A stretch of 61,892 bases of DNA from an uncultured Bacteroidales bacterium (GCA_903901975.1 CAIUTB010000005.1:1-61892), one strand, 5' to 3'. Positions 8,675 to 18,210 are shown, numbered from the stretch's first letter. The notes: a model not told the origin generated them from the sequence alone. Translations and numbers: made by a program.

Positions 8675-10102
8675 ATGAAATTCAGTCCCGAAAAATACAG
8701 AATTTCCGATGAACCCATGAAACCGTTTATTGATCCGGAGGAAATCTGGGGATATATCAACAAAACGGTTTCCAGCAAAGAAAAAGTACGGGAAATAATT
8801 TCAAAATCCCTGGCTAAAAACCGCCTGAATCTGGAAGAAGTAGCTGTTTTAGTCAATACTAATGATGCTGAACTGATTGAAGAAATTAAAGAAGGTGCCC
8901 GAACGTTGAAACGTAATATTTACGGCAACCGGATTGTCCTTTTCGCGCCGCTTTATATTGGTAATCAATGTTCGAACAACTGCACATATTGTGGTTTCCG
9001 GTCTTCAAACAACGATGCAGTAAGAAAAACGCTTTCGGACGAAGAAATTGTCAGCGAAATTGAAGCATTGGAGGATAATGGTCAAAAAAGGCTCATTCTT
9101 GTTTACGGAGAACATCCGCATTATACGCCTGAATTCATTGCACATACTGTCAAACTGGCCTATTCGGTCAAAAAAGGAAATGGCGAAATTCGGCGGATCA
9201 ATATCAATGCTGCCCCGCTGGAAATTGAAGGTTTCAAAACGGTGAAAGAAGCTGCTATTGGAACTTATCAGATTTTTCAGGAAACCTATCATCCCGACGC
9301 CTACAAAAACTATCATTTGTTTGGTAAAAAGTCCGACTACGATTACCGCTTAACTTCATTAGACCGTGCTCAGGAAGCCGGAATTGACGATGTGGGAATT
9401 GGTGCTTTGTTCGGATTATACGATTGGCGTTTTGAAGTGCTGGCACTGGTTCGTCATACCAACCATTTAGAAGCCTGCTACAATGTAGGACCACATACCA
9501 TTTCGTTTCCGCGCGTTAAGGAAGCTTCCACACTGGATATCAGCCATCAGTATTTTGTTGATGATGCCGATTTCACGAAACTGGTTGCGATTCTGAGGTT
9601 GGCAGTTCCGTATACCGGCATGATTCTTACTGCCCGTGAACCGGCACATCTTCGAAATGAAATAATTCAGTTTGGCGTTTCACAAATCGATGGTGGAACT
9701 AAAATTGAATTAGGCAGTTATTCCGACGAACAATTGCACGAAAACAACCTGAACAAAGGGCAGTTTCAGATAAACGATGACCGCTCATTGAATGAAATCA
9801 TCAATGAATTACTCGATCAGGATATGTTACCGTCGTTTTGCACGGCCTGTTACCGCCTTGGTCGTACCGGTGAGCATTTTATGGAATTCTCTGTTCCGGG
9901 CTTTATCAAACGTTATTGCTCGCCGAATGCCATACTAACACTGGCTGAATATCTGCTGGATTATGCACCCGAGAACACAGCTCAAAAAGGGTGGGAAGTG
10001 ATAAAGCTGAATATTGAAAAACTGGAAGATAAAATCCTGGAAAGTTCAATCCGTGAGAAAATTGAACTAATAAAATCAGGCAAACGGGATTTATATTACT
10101 AA
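8675..10102 (+). CDS. hydG: [FeFe]-hydrogenase maturase HydG (radical SAM tyrosine lyase)
   Basis: HydG cleaves tyrosine to give p-cresol, CO and cyanide, the diatomic ligands of the hydrogenase H-cluster. The radical SAM cluster motif CSNNCTYCGFR (CX3CX2C) and the second, auxiliary-cluster motif CX2CX22C (CTACYRLGRTGEH, then RYC) are both intact. The frame is open from 8624, but a TATATTTG promoter box at 8641-8648 would lie within it. Starting at 8675 (MKFSPEKYRI) gives 475 residues, the usual HydG length. It is first in a hydG-hydF-hydE series that converges on the structural genes hydCBA. Confidence 0.95.
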   Translation: MKFSPEKYRISDEPMKPFIDPEEIWGYINKTVSSKEKVREIISKSLAKNRLNLEEVAVLVNTNDAELIEEIKEGARTLKRNIYGNRIVLFAPLYIGNQCSNNCTYCGFRSSNNDAVRKTLSDEEIVSEIEALEDNGQKRLILVYGEHPHYTPEFIAHTVKLAYSVKKGNGEIRRININAAPLEIEGFKTVKEAAIGTYQIFQETYHPDAYKNYHLFGKKSDYDYRLTSLDRAQEAGIDDVGIGALFGLYDWRFEVLALVRHTNHLEACYNVGPHTISFPRVKEASTLDISHQYFVDDADFTKLVAILRLAVPYTGMILTAREPAHLRNEIIQFGVSQIDGGTKIELGSYSDEQLHENNLNKGQFQINDDRSLNEIINELLDQDMLPSFCTACYRLGRTGEHFMEFSVPGFIKRYCSPNAILTLAEYLLDYAPENTAQKGWEVIKLNIEKLEDKILESSIREKIELIKSGKRDLYY

Positions 10103-10197
10103 CCCCCAACCCACTAAAGGGGGCTTTCGGGTAGCACATTATTTTAAAAATTATTTAGGAAGAAAATTAAAATTTCCCCTTTAGGGGATTAGGGGTC
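10103..10197. repeat. Inverted pair of the dispersed CCCCTAAA repeat between hydG and hydF
   Basis: The left arm (10103-10126, CCCCCAACCCACTAAAGGGGG) and the right arm (10173-10197, CCCCTTTAGGGGATTAGGGG) are inverted copies of one element, about 46 bases apart. The right arm ends at the hydF start codon. The pair could fold into a hairpin in the hydG-hydF transcript. Confidence 0.7.
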
Positions 10198-11406
10198 ATG
10201 AAAGGAAAAGATTTTAAACCACATATCGGCATATTTGGACGGCGGAATTTTGGAAAAAGTTCCTTAATTAATGCACTCACGGGACAGGAAGTTGCCATAG
10301 TTTCCGAAATTGCCGGAACTACGACCGATCCGGTAAAAAAATCAATGGAAATCTTCGGAATCGGTCCGGCAATCATTATCGATACAGCCGGTATTGACGA
10401 CCACGGGGAGTTAGGCGAAAAACGAATAGCCAAAACGCTGGACGTGATTAAGCAGATTGATTGTGCCGTGCTTGTTATTGCCGAAAACACCTTTGGGGAA
10501 TTTGAAAAAATGCTGTTGGAAAAATTCGACAAACATAAAATTCCCTGCCTGATTGTCAACAACAAAACCGATATTGAGCCACTTCAGAACGAAACTATTC
10601 GTAAAATTCAGCAACTCACTTCGGCGTTGATAATCGAATTTAGTGCTGTTACTAATTTCAATCACGAAGAATTGATTGAAGCCCTGAAAAGTACTATTCC
10701 CGAAACTGCTTACCAAACTCCTTCGCTGTTGAAAGGAATCATTGGACACGGAGATATTGTGATGCTGATTACGCCCATTGATTCTGAATGTCCCGATGGA
10801 AGGATGATTCTCCCACAGGTCATGGCTATCCGCGATGTGCTGGATAATGACGCCATCAACGTAGTAGTGAAAGAGACCGAAGCTGAACTATTTCTAAAAA
10901 AGACCGGAATTAAACCCAAATTAGTCATTACCGACAGTCAGGCATTTGGATTCGTGAACAAAATCATTCCATCCGAAATTCCGCTAACCGGCTTCAGTGT
11001 GGCGTATGCACACATGCGTGGACCGTTTGAAGAATATGTGAAAGGCACAAAAAAAATCTCCGAACTGAAAGACGGTGACAATATCCTGATTCTCGAATCT
11101 TGTACGCATCAGGTTAGTTGTGAGGATATTGGACGATTTAAAATTCCAAACTGGTTGAAGAAATTCAGTGGGAAAAAACTGGAATTTGATGTGGTGGCAG
11201 GTTTAGCTGAAATTCAAAAACCGATTACCGAATATGTACTGATAATTCAGTGTGGTGGCTGTATGATTACTCGCAAACAAGTTCACAGCCGACTGGCTGA
11301 TGCCATTGAAGCGGGTGTTCCGGTGACGAATTACGGCTTGGCCATTGCCTATATGAATGGAATTTTTGATCGGGCTATAGCTCCGTTTATGAAGCAAACA
11401 CCCTAA
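10198..11406 (+). CDS. hydF: [FeFe]-hydrogenase maturation GTPase HydF
   Basis: HydF is the scaffold that receives the 2Fe subcluster precursor made by HydE and HydG and hands it to HydA. The 402-residue protein has an N-terminal G domain with P-loop GRRNFGKSS, switch GTTTDP, DTAGIDD and NKTD. A dimerisation domain and a C-terminal iron-sulphur domain follow. The cluster motif reads C-x-H-x46-Q-C-x2-C (SCTH, then IIQCGGCM): the three cysteines and the first His are present, but Gln replaces the second His of the CxHx(44-53)HCxxC pattern. The stop codon lies in a dispersed-repeat copy (CCCTAAATCC). Confidence 0.94.
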   Translation: MKGKDFKPHIGIFGRRNFGKSSLINALTGQEVAIVSEIAGTTTDPVKKSMEIFGIGPAIIIDTAGIDDHGELGEKRIAKTLDVIKQIDCAVLVIAENTFGEFEKMLLEKFDKHKIPCLIVNNKTDIEPLQNETIRKIQQLTSALIIEFSAVTNFNHEELIEALKSTIPETAYQTPSLLKGIIGHGDIVMLITPIDSECPDGRMILPQVMAIRDVLDNDAINVVVKETEAELFLKKTGIKPKLVITDSQAFGFVNKIIPSEIPLTGFSVAYAHMRGPFEEYVKGTKKISELKDGDNILILESCTHQVSCEDIGRFKIPNWLKKFSGKKLEFDVVAGLAEIQKPITEYVLIIQCGGCMITRKQVHSRLADAIEAGVPVTNYGLAIAYMNGIFDRAIAPFMKQTP

Positions 11407-11433
11407 ATCCTCCGAAGAGGAACTTCAAATACG

Positions 11434-12528
11434 ATGTTTAAATCTGTAAACGACATATTAAAGAATACTGAAATTTCCAGAGCAGAAATTATCCGTCTGC
11501 TTTCGATAACTGACCGGGCAGAACACGAACTGCTGATAAAACACGCCTATTCCATTAAAGAGAAAAGTATTGGCCGAAAGGTGTACCTCCGGGGGCTGAT
11601 TGAATTTTCCAATTACTGCAAAAAAAATTGCCTGTACTGCGGTATTCGTTGCGGAAATACAAACGTGAACCGCTACTCCATGACCGACGAAGAAATTTTG
11701 GAAACGGTTGATTTGGCTATCAAAAACCGAATTAGCGGAATCGTTTTGCAGTCGGGCGAGCAACAAAGTGCTGAATTCACAGACCGAATTACAAATCTCG
11801 TCCTCAAAATAAAACAAGCTATAAATCCCGAATTTCGAATCACACTTTCACTGGGTGAGCAGTCGTTCGATACCTACAAAGCCTGGTTTGAATCCGGAGC
11901 GCAACGGTATTTACTTCGGATTGAGACCTCAAGCGAAGGACTTTACCGCAAAATTCACCCCGATAACAAGTTACACGATTTCAAAACAAGGTTAAAATGT
12001 CTGAAAGATATTCATAAAGCCGGATTTCAGACCGGAACGGGTGTAATGATAGGATTACCGTTTCAAACTATTGAAAATCTGGCGGATGATTTATTGTTTC
12101 TGAAAGAAATGAATATCGACATGGTGGGAATGGGACCCTATCTGGAACATGCCGATACGCCACTTTACGAATATAAAAATTCTTTAATTCCATTGAATGA
12201 ACGCTTTAATTTATCGCTACGGATGATTGCCATTCTGCGAATCCTGATGCCCAATATCAACATTGCTTCTACCACTGCCCTTCAGTCGATCGTACCAATG
12301 GGACGCGAACACGGCCTGAAAGCAGGTGCCAATGTGCTGATGCCCAATCTCACTCCGGGGAAATACCGTGGAAATTACTTATTATACGATAACAAACCCT
12401 GCATTGACGAAGAGGCGGACGACTGCATTGATTGTCTGTCAAGTAGAGTACAAATGATTGGTGAGGAAATTGCGTACAAGGATGTTGGCGATTCCAAGCA
12501 TTATAAAAAACGTCAGCAAATGGAGTAA
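11434..12528 (+). CDS. hydE: [FeFe]-hydrogenase maturase HydE (radical SAM)
   Basis: HydE is the radical SAM enzyme acting with HydG and HydF in assembling the 2Fe subcluster. The 364-residue protein has the CX3CX2C motif CKKNCLYCGIR near residue 63. A second, optional cluster motif CX7CX2C (CIDEEADDCIDC) is also complete near the C-terminus. Length is normal. It begins 27 bases after hydF. Its last codons and stop codon lie inside the terminator hairpin shared with the convergent hydA gene. Confidence 0.95.
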   Translation: MFKSVNDILKNTEISRAEIIRLLSITDRAEHELLIKHAYSIKEKSIGRKVYLRGLIEFSNYCKKNCLYCGIRCGNTNVNRYSMTDEEILETVDLAIKNRISGIVLQSGEQQSAEFTDRITNLVLKIKQAINPEFRITLSLGEQSFDTYKAWFESGAQRYLLRIETSSEGLYRKIHPDNKLHDFKTRLKCLKDIHKAGFQTGTGVMIGLPFQTIENLADDLLFLKEMNIDMVGMGPYLEHADTPLYEYKNSLIPLNERFNLSLRMIAILRILMPNINIASTTALQSIVPMGREHGLKAGANVLMPNLTPGKYRGNYLLYDNKPCIDEEADDCIDCLSSRVQMIGEEIAYKDVGDSKHYKKRQQME

Positions 12529-12543
12529 TTGCTGACGTTTTTC
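12505..12543. terminator. Bidirectional terminator between hydE and hydA
   Basis: AAAAAACGTCAGCAA (12505-12519) pairs with TTGCTGACGTTTTT (12529-12542), with A/T runs on both sides so that it works in both directions. The hydE stop codon (12526-12528) is in its loop, and hydA ends at 12544. Confidence 0.85.
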
Positions 12544-14307
12544 TTAATTCCTTGAATGATAATGCGTATGGAGGAGATGATGTGCCATTTCACCTAAGGG
12601 CTTGCCTAAAAACTCATCGTAAAGTTGCTTAATCTGAAGATTTTCATGTGACTTCCGTAACTTCTTGCCTTCATCTTCCTTGTAAATAGCACTGATTCGT
12701 TTCAGACGAACCGAATCATCTGTAAACCGCGGCTGACCACCACCACCAATACAACCACCCGGACAAGTCATCACCTCAATGAAATGAAACACTTCGCCTT
12801 TCTGAACACGTTCAATCAGTTTTCTGGCATTTATCAACGAATGAGCAACACCGACTTTCACTTCCACACCTTCCAAAAATTTCCATTCAGCCAACGTATC
12901 AGTTAACTTTAGGGTAGCTATTTTTACACCTTCTAATCCCATTAATGGTTCAAGATGAAGATGTTCAGTAGGAAGTTCCCTTCCTGTAACTAATTCATAA
13001 ACAGTACGAATGGCGGCTTCCATCACTCCACCTGTATTGGCAAAGATATCAGCAGCTCCCGACGAAACCCCCATAGGATTATCCATAATTCCATCGGGTA
13101 AATCCCTGAAAATTATTCCAGCCTGCTTAATCATCTTGCCTAATTCACGGGTTGTCAAAACATAGTCAACATCGGCTATTCCGTTTTGAGTCATTTCAGG
13201 TCGCTGCGCCTCAAATTTCTTGGCAGTACAGGGCATAACTGAAACCACTATAATTTCTTCGGGTTTTTTTCCAATTTTATTGGCATAATAGGTTTTGGCT
13301 AAAGCCCCAAACATTTGCTGTGGCGATTTGCAGGTTGACAAATTATCAATCATTTCGGGATAAAAAGCCTCTACGAAATTAATCCAACCCGGTGAGCAGC
13401 TTGTAAATTGTGGCAAAGCCGCCTCTTTTTTATCCACCAATATAGTTTTCAATCGTGTGAGTAACTCCATACCTTCTTCAATAATAGTCAGGTCGGCAGC
13501 AAAATTGGTATCAAATACCGCATCAAAGCCTAATTCACGAAGCGAAGTCACCATTTTACCGGTTACAAGTGTTCCGGGTTCATAACCAAAACATTCACCC
13601 AATGCCGCACGGATAGCCGGAGCAGTTTGAACAATCACATGTTTTGATTTATCATCCAAAGCTTTCCATACAGCGCTAATATGATCTTTTTCAACAATGG
13701 CACCTACCGGACAAACAGCACTGCATTGACCGCACTGAACACAAATCACGTGACTTAAATCTTCATTAAATGCAGGACTTATCGTTGACTGAAAACCACG
13801 TTTTTGTGGAAATAACGAACCAACTCCCTGAACTTCACAACAAACTGTTACGCAACGACGACACTTGATACATTTTCCTGAATCACGGACTAATGCCGGA
13901 GTGCTATCATCGATAAACCGATGCGTTTTTTCACCTTCAAAACGAAGATCAGTAATGCCCAACTCATAAGCGAGTTGCTTCAATTCGCAGTCCTCATTGC
14001 GAACACAAACCTTGCAGTCACCATCATGTTCGGAAAGGAGCATTTCCACAACAAATTTTCGGGCTTGACGTACTAATTTGGTGTTAGTGGTAACCTTCAT
14101 CCCTTCAGCAACAGGTGTGGCACAGGAAGCAACCAGGTTTTTAGCACCTTCCACTTCAACCACACATACCCGACAGGCACCCTGAGCTTCATGCCCAATA
14201 AGATGACAAAGTGTTGGTATTTTTACTCCGATTTGTTGTGCAGCTTCCAGAATACTTGAACCTTCCGGAACTTCAACTTGCTGATTATTTATATATATGG
14301 TAGTCAT
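12544..14307 (-). CDS. hydA: [FeFe]-hydrogenase catalytic subunit HydA (trimeric NAD-linked type)
   Basis: This 587-residue subunit carries the H-cluster that forms or oxidises H2. From the N-terminus: a [2Fe-2S] domain (C34, C45, C48, C62), a His-Cys3 cluster (H94, C98, C101, C107), two [4Fe-4S] clusters (CIKCRRCVTVCC and CVQCGQCSAVCP), then the H-cluster domain. H-cluster motifs are TSCSPGW (C304, S305), MPCTAKKFEAQRP and MTCPGGCIGGGGQP. The first has Ser where many family members have a second Cys (TSCCP). A short small-subunit-like tail follows. It is the last gene of hydC-hydB-hydA, transcribed toward the maturases. The enzyme should be cytoplasmic and linked to pyridine nucleotide and probably ferredoxin. 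Confidence 0.95.
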   Translation of the reverse strand: MTTIYINNQQVEVPEGSSILEAAQQIGVKIPTLCHLIGHEAQGACRVCVVEVEGAKNLVASCATPVAEGMKVTTNTKLVRQARKFVVEMLLSEHDGDCKVCVRNEDCELKQLAYELGITDLRFEGEKTHRFIDDSTPALVRDSGKCIKCRRCVTVCCEVQGVGSLFPQKRGFQSTISPAFNEDLSHVICVQCGQCSAVCPVGAIVEKDHISAVWKALDDKSKHVIVQTAPAIRAALGECFGYEPGTLVTGKMVTSLRELGFDAVFDTNFAADLTIIEEGMELLTRLKTILVDKKEAALPQFTSCSPGWINFVEAFYPEMIDNLSTCKSPQQMFGALAKTYYANKIGKKPEEIIVVSVMPCTAKKFEAQRPEMTQNGIADVDYVLTTRELGKMIKQAGIIFRDLPDGIMDNPMGVSSGAADIFANTGGVMEAAIRTVYELVTGRELPTEHLHLEPLMGLEGVKIATLKLTDTLAEWKFLEGVEVKVGVAHSLINARKLIERVQKGEVFHFIEVMTCPGGCIGGGGQPRFTDDSVRLKRISAIYKEDEGKKLRKSHENLQIKQLYDEFLGKPLGEMAHHLLHTHYHSRN

Positions 14308-14370
14308 TATTCTTAAATTGACAGTTAATAATTGATCGTTGACAGCTTTTACTCAAAATATCAAATAATT

Positions 14371-17300
14371 CTATTTTCCATAATCACAACGCAAACAGCG
14401 CCTGGCCTGTAAAACGGCATCTTTCTCTATCCAATTCAGCTCCACTTCATCAAAATTATGTTTGCGACGGTTGGTATCAAGCAATCCGATGGGTTGACGT
14501 GGTGTCATCAATGGTTCAGCTTCAGGATTAAAGAATGTGTCATTCACTTTTTCGGTTCGCCAAAATGCATGTTGACTGCCGGTAAGCATTTCGTCCATGC
14601 CAATAGCGGCTTTCTCACCCGACGATACAGCTGTAATAACCGATAACGGACCGGTAACTGCATCACCACCGGAGAAAATCCACGGTACAGAAGTCTGTCC
14701 ATTAATCGGATTCGCATATATCATCGAATCATTTTTCAGGGTTGTGAGTTTTATATCACCAATAATCTCCTTACAATCAAGCGTTTGTCCAACTGCCATA
14801 ATAACCTGATCGGTATCGAGAACGAAGGTATTTTCATTTGATTCAGGTCTGCGACGACCGCTTGCATCAAAAATACCTAAACGCATGGCGTTGCAAACCA
14901 CACCGGTTACTTTATTATCTTTGCTAAGAATTTCCACAGGATTGGTGAGCGTATGAAGCACAATTCCTTCGTCAATGGCTTGTTCAATTTCCTCGGCATA
15001 AGCAGGCATTTCTTCCTGTGTACGGCGATAAATCACTTCTACTTTTTCTGCACCAAGTCGTAAAGCGGTCCGGGCAGCATCGATGGCTGCATTTCCACCA
15101 CCAATCACAACAATTCTTTTGCGTACAGGAACTGAACCTCTGAGATTATAGGTTCTCAGGAAATTCAATGCATCAACAACATCTTTTGAATCTGAACCTT
15201 TCAGTTTTAGTTGTACACCTTTGGGAGCACCCACGCCAATGAAAATAGCTTCGTAACCCTGATCATTCAGACTTTGAAGCGTAAAATCACGTCCAAGTTT
15301 CTTTCCTGTTTCAATTGTCACTCCAAGTCCTTCAATCATACGAATTTCACGAGCCAGAATTTCACGGGGCAAACGATAGGCCGGAATGGTCTGTACCAGC
15401 ATTCCTCCCGGACGTGGTTCGGCTTCGAACACTACCGGACGGTAACCAAGTCGGGCTAAGAAATACGCGCAGGAAAGTCCGGCAGGTCCGGCACCAACAA
15501 TGGCAATTTTGCGTTGTGCATTTTCAGCATTATCCCTCACTTCGGGCACCTGAATGGTAATTTCCTGTTCCACCATAAAACGTTTCACCGAACGAATAGC
15601 CAAGGCTTCGTCGATAGTGGAACGCCGGCATTTCTTTTCACAGGTATGGAAACAAACCCGTGCGCAAACCGCCGCAAACGGATTTCGTTCCCGGTGCAAC
15701 CGAAGTGCTTCAGCATATCGTTTTTCACCGATAAGCGAAACAAAACCGGGCACATCTACATTAGCAGGACAACCACTCTGACACGGAGCGCGCACTAATC
15801 CGCTACAGACACCAGCTTCACAGTGATTTAACGCTATATGGGCTTCATATTCATCTCTAAAAAATCGAATAGTCGATAAAACCGGATTAGGAGCTGATTG
15901 TCCGAGTCCACACAAGGAAGTCCGTTTTATTTCAGTACCTAATTCCACTAGTTTTTCAATATCATCGGGGTGTCCGTGACCATTGCAGATGCGTTCCAAA
16001 ATTTCGAGCATACGCTTTGTTCCAACACGACACGGAACACATTTTCCACAGGATTCTTCCTGAACAAATTCAAGAAAAAACCTTGCTACATCGACCATGC
16101 ACGAATCTTCATCCATCACTATCAAGCCACCCGAACCCATAATGGCACCTAATTCGTTCAACGATTCATAGTCGAGTGGAACATTTAAATGCTGTTTAGG
16201 AATACATCCGCCCGAAGGACCACCAATTTGAGCTGCTTTAAAAGGTTTTCCACCAATTGTTCCTCCACCAATATCATAAATCAAATCACCCAAACTTGTA
16301 CCAATCGGCACTTCTACCAAACCGGAATGGTTGATAGAACCTGCTAGTGCAAAGACTTTCGTGCCCTTGCTTTTCTCTGTCCCAAAAGAAGCAAACCAAT
16401 CACCACCTTTAGTCATAATAACCGGAATATTGGCTAATGTTTCCACATTATTCAGAACCGATGGTTTTCCCCAAAGTCCTTTTTCAGCCGGGAATGGCGG
16501 ACGTGGACGAGGTTCGCCTCGTTTACTCTCAATAGAAGCAATCAGTGCTGTTTCTTCACCGCAAACGAAAGCACCTGAACCCATGCGGATTTCGAGATTG
16601 AAAGAAAAATCTGTTCCTAAAATATTCTGTCCAAGCAATCCATATTCTCGAGCCTGATTGATAGCATTTTGCAAGCGTTCAACTGCCAAGGGATATTCTG
16701 CCCGCACATACACATAACCTTCATCGGCACCAATAGCAAAAGCACCTATGGCCATACCTTCAATCACACTGTGTGGATCGCCTTCTAACACGCTTCGATC
16801 CATAAATGCTCCCGGATCACCCTCATCAGCATTACATAGAATATACTTTTTATCTGATTTATTTTTATTGGCTATTGACCATTTAATCCAGGTAGGAAAA
16901 CCGGCACCGCCACGTCCTCTCAAGCCGGATTTTTCCATTTCCTTAATAACACTCACAGGCGTCATCTCTTCAAGTGCTTTTACAAGTCCGGTATAACCTT
17001 CATTTCCAATGTATTCTTCAATACTCAGCGGATTAATTTCTCCACAATTTCGCAATACAATTTTAGTTTGACGGTTGAAAAAGCTTATATCTGTCAATAC
17101 TGGGATGGGTACACTTCCCTGCCCTTCCCTGAAAGTCAATCTTTCTACACAGTTATCATTAACCAAATGACTTTCAACAATTTCAGAAACATCAGAAGCC
17201 GTAACCTTATGATAAAATACTTTATCACGTCCCATCAATACAGCAGGTCCGTGTGAACAAGGTCCGAGACAACCGGTTCCGATAACCGATATTTTGTCAT

Positions 17301-17505
17301 CCAAGCCTTTGAATTTCAGCTCTTCTTCAAATCGTGCCTTTATTTTCGCTGAGCCAGAAGCTATGCAACCACCGCCCATGCAAACCAGAATTTTTTCTTT
17401 GCTATTGCGGGTTTTGCTGACTTTTTCTTTCAGTGCAGTCAAATCGGCCACCGTTCTTAATTTTGATATTTCCGTGCTCATAATACTGGGGTTTTTAGCA
17501 GACAT
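14371..17505 (-). CDS. hydB: HydB/NuoF-like flavoprotein fused to a GltD/NfnB-like NAD(P)-FAD oxidoreductase
   Basis: This 1044-residue protein is the diaphorase subunit of the hydrogenase, in an unusual fusion. Residues about 36-120 are a thioredoxin-like [2Fe-2S] domain (CMGGGC, then CLGPC). Residues about 140-560 are NuoF-like: FMN/NAD-binding GLRGRGGAGFP near 191, the NADEGDPGAF motif, and the cluster motif SCGKCVPCR near 484. An ordinary HydB ends with two ferredoxin-type [4Fe-4S] clusters. Here residues about 570-1044 resemble the glutamate synthase small subunit: cysteines from C575 (APCQSGCPANVDVPGF, VCARVCFHTCEKKC), FAD-binding IVGAGPAGLSCA near 668, NAD(P)-binding VVIGGGNAAIDAA near 798, and the ending RRCLRCDYG. 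It could add a second nucleotide site, perhaps NADPH. Confidence 0.92.
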   Translation of the reverse strand: MSAKNPSIMSTEISKLRTVADLTALKEKVSKTRNSKEKILVCMGGGCIASGSAKIKARFEEELKFKGLDDKISVIGTGCLGPCSHGPAVLMGRDKVFYHKVTASDVSEIVESHLVNDNCVERLTFREGQGSVPIPVLTDISFFNRQTKIVLRNCGEINPLSIEEYIGNEGYTGLVKALEEMTPVSVIKEMEKSGLRGRGGAGFPTWIKWSIANKNKSDKKYILCNADEGDPGAFMDRSVLEGDPHSVIEGMAIGAFAIGADEGYVYVRAEYPLAVERLQNAINQAREYGLLGQNILGTDFSFNLEIRMGSGAFVCGEETALIASIESKRGEPRPRPPFPAEKGLWGKPSVLNNVETLANIPVIMTKGGDWFASFGTEKSKGTKVFALAGSINHSGLVEVPIGTSLGDLIYDIGGGTIGGKPFKAAQIGGPSGGCIPKQHLNVPLDYESLNELGAIMGSGGLIVMDEDSCMVDVARFFLEFVQEESCGKCVPCRVGTKRMLEILERICNGHGHPDDIEKLVELGTEIKRTSLCGLGQSAPNPVLSTIRFFRDEYEAHIALNHCEAGVCSGLVRAPCQSGCPANVDVPGFVSLIGEKRYAEALRLHRERNPFAAVCARVCFHTCEKKCRRSTIDEALAIRSVKRFMVEQEITIQVPEVRDNAENAQRKIAIVGAGPAGLSCAYFLARLGYRPVVFEAEPRPGGMLVQTIPAYRLPREILAREIRMIEGLGVTIETGKKLGRDFTLQSLNDQGYEAIFIGVGAPKGVQLKLKGSDSKDVVDALNFLRTYNLRGSVPVRKRIVVIGGGNAAIDAARTALRLGAEKVEVIYRRTQEEMPAYAEEIEQAIDEGIVLHTLTNPVEILSKDNKVTGVVCNAMRLGIFDASGRRRPESNENTFVLDTDQVIMAVGQTLDCKEIIGDIKLTTLKNDSMIYANPINGQTSVPWIFSGGDAVTGPLSVITAVSSGEKAAIGMDEMLTGSQHAFWRTEKVNDTFFNPEAEPLMTPRQPIGLLDTNRRKHNFDEVELNWIEKDAVLQARRCLRCDYGK

Positions 17506-17517
17506 TAATGACGAAAT

Positions 17518-18021
17518 TTAATCCTCAACAGATTTTACAATTTCTGCAACCGACGAAGACTTCACCCGCTGAATCACTTCATCATTTATAGTTATAACAG
17601 GTGCAAGTCCACAGGCACCAAAGCAACGGCTCACTTCAAGCGAAAATTTCTTATCTTTCGTAGTTTCGCCTACACCAACTTTTAGAACATTTTTAAATGC
17701 TGATAGTAAATCTTTACCACCACGCACATAACAGGCAGTTCCCTGACACACCCGAATCACGTTTTTACCCTTAGCTTTGGTAGAAAAAAAGGAATAAAAA
17801 CCAATGATTCCTGCCACTTCGCTGAATGGAATTTGAAGTTCTGTACTGATTTTCCTGATTGCGAATTCCGGAAGGTAACCGTACAGCTTTTGAGTTTGCT
17901 GTAAGATAGGTATCAGCATACCTGGTTTATTCTTACATTCCTGAATGATGTTGTTCAGATGATTCATTAATTCCTCATCAGTTTCGACATCGTACTGAGT
18001 ATGTGAATTTTCATTAATCAT
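17518..18021 (-). CDS. hydC: HydC/NuoE-like [2Fe-2S] subunit of the hydrogenase
   Basis: This 167-residue thioredoxin-fold protein is the small electron-transfer subunit of the trimeric hydrogenase, homologous to NuoE of complex I. The [2Fe-2S] ligands are seen as CQGTACYVRGG and CFGACGLAP. It is the first gene of hydC-hydB-hydA, with 12 bases before hydB. On its own strand an upstream TATTTTTG (plus-strand 18051-18058) matches a -7 box, but I see no well-spaced -33 box. Confidence 0.93.
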   Translation of the reverse strand: MINENSHTQYDVETDEELMNHLNNIIQECKNKPGMLIPILQQTQKLYGYLPEFAIRKISTELQIPFSEVAGIIGFYSFFSTKAKGKNVIRVCQGTACYVRGGKDLLSAFKNVLKVGVGETTKDKKFSLEVSRCFGACGLAPVITINDEVIQRVKSSSVAEIVKSVED

Positions 18022-18210
18022 AATGCATTTATTTTAAAAATGCATAATTACAAAAATATTTTGATTCAACAAAGGAATTAGAGAAATATTTCTTTAATTA
18101 TTTTTTATGAGCTGATATTTAACTGTTCATCCTCTCTGAAAATAAAATATTGACACATTTTCAATGTAATTGTGCAAAAAATATATCGATTTGAAATTTT
18201 GATTTATTAG

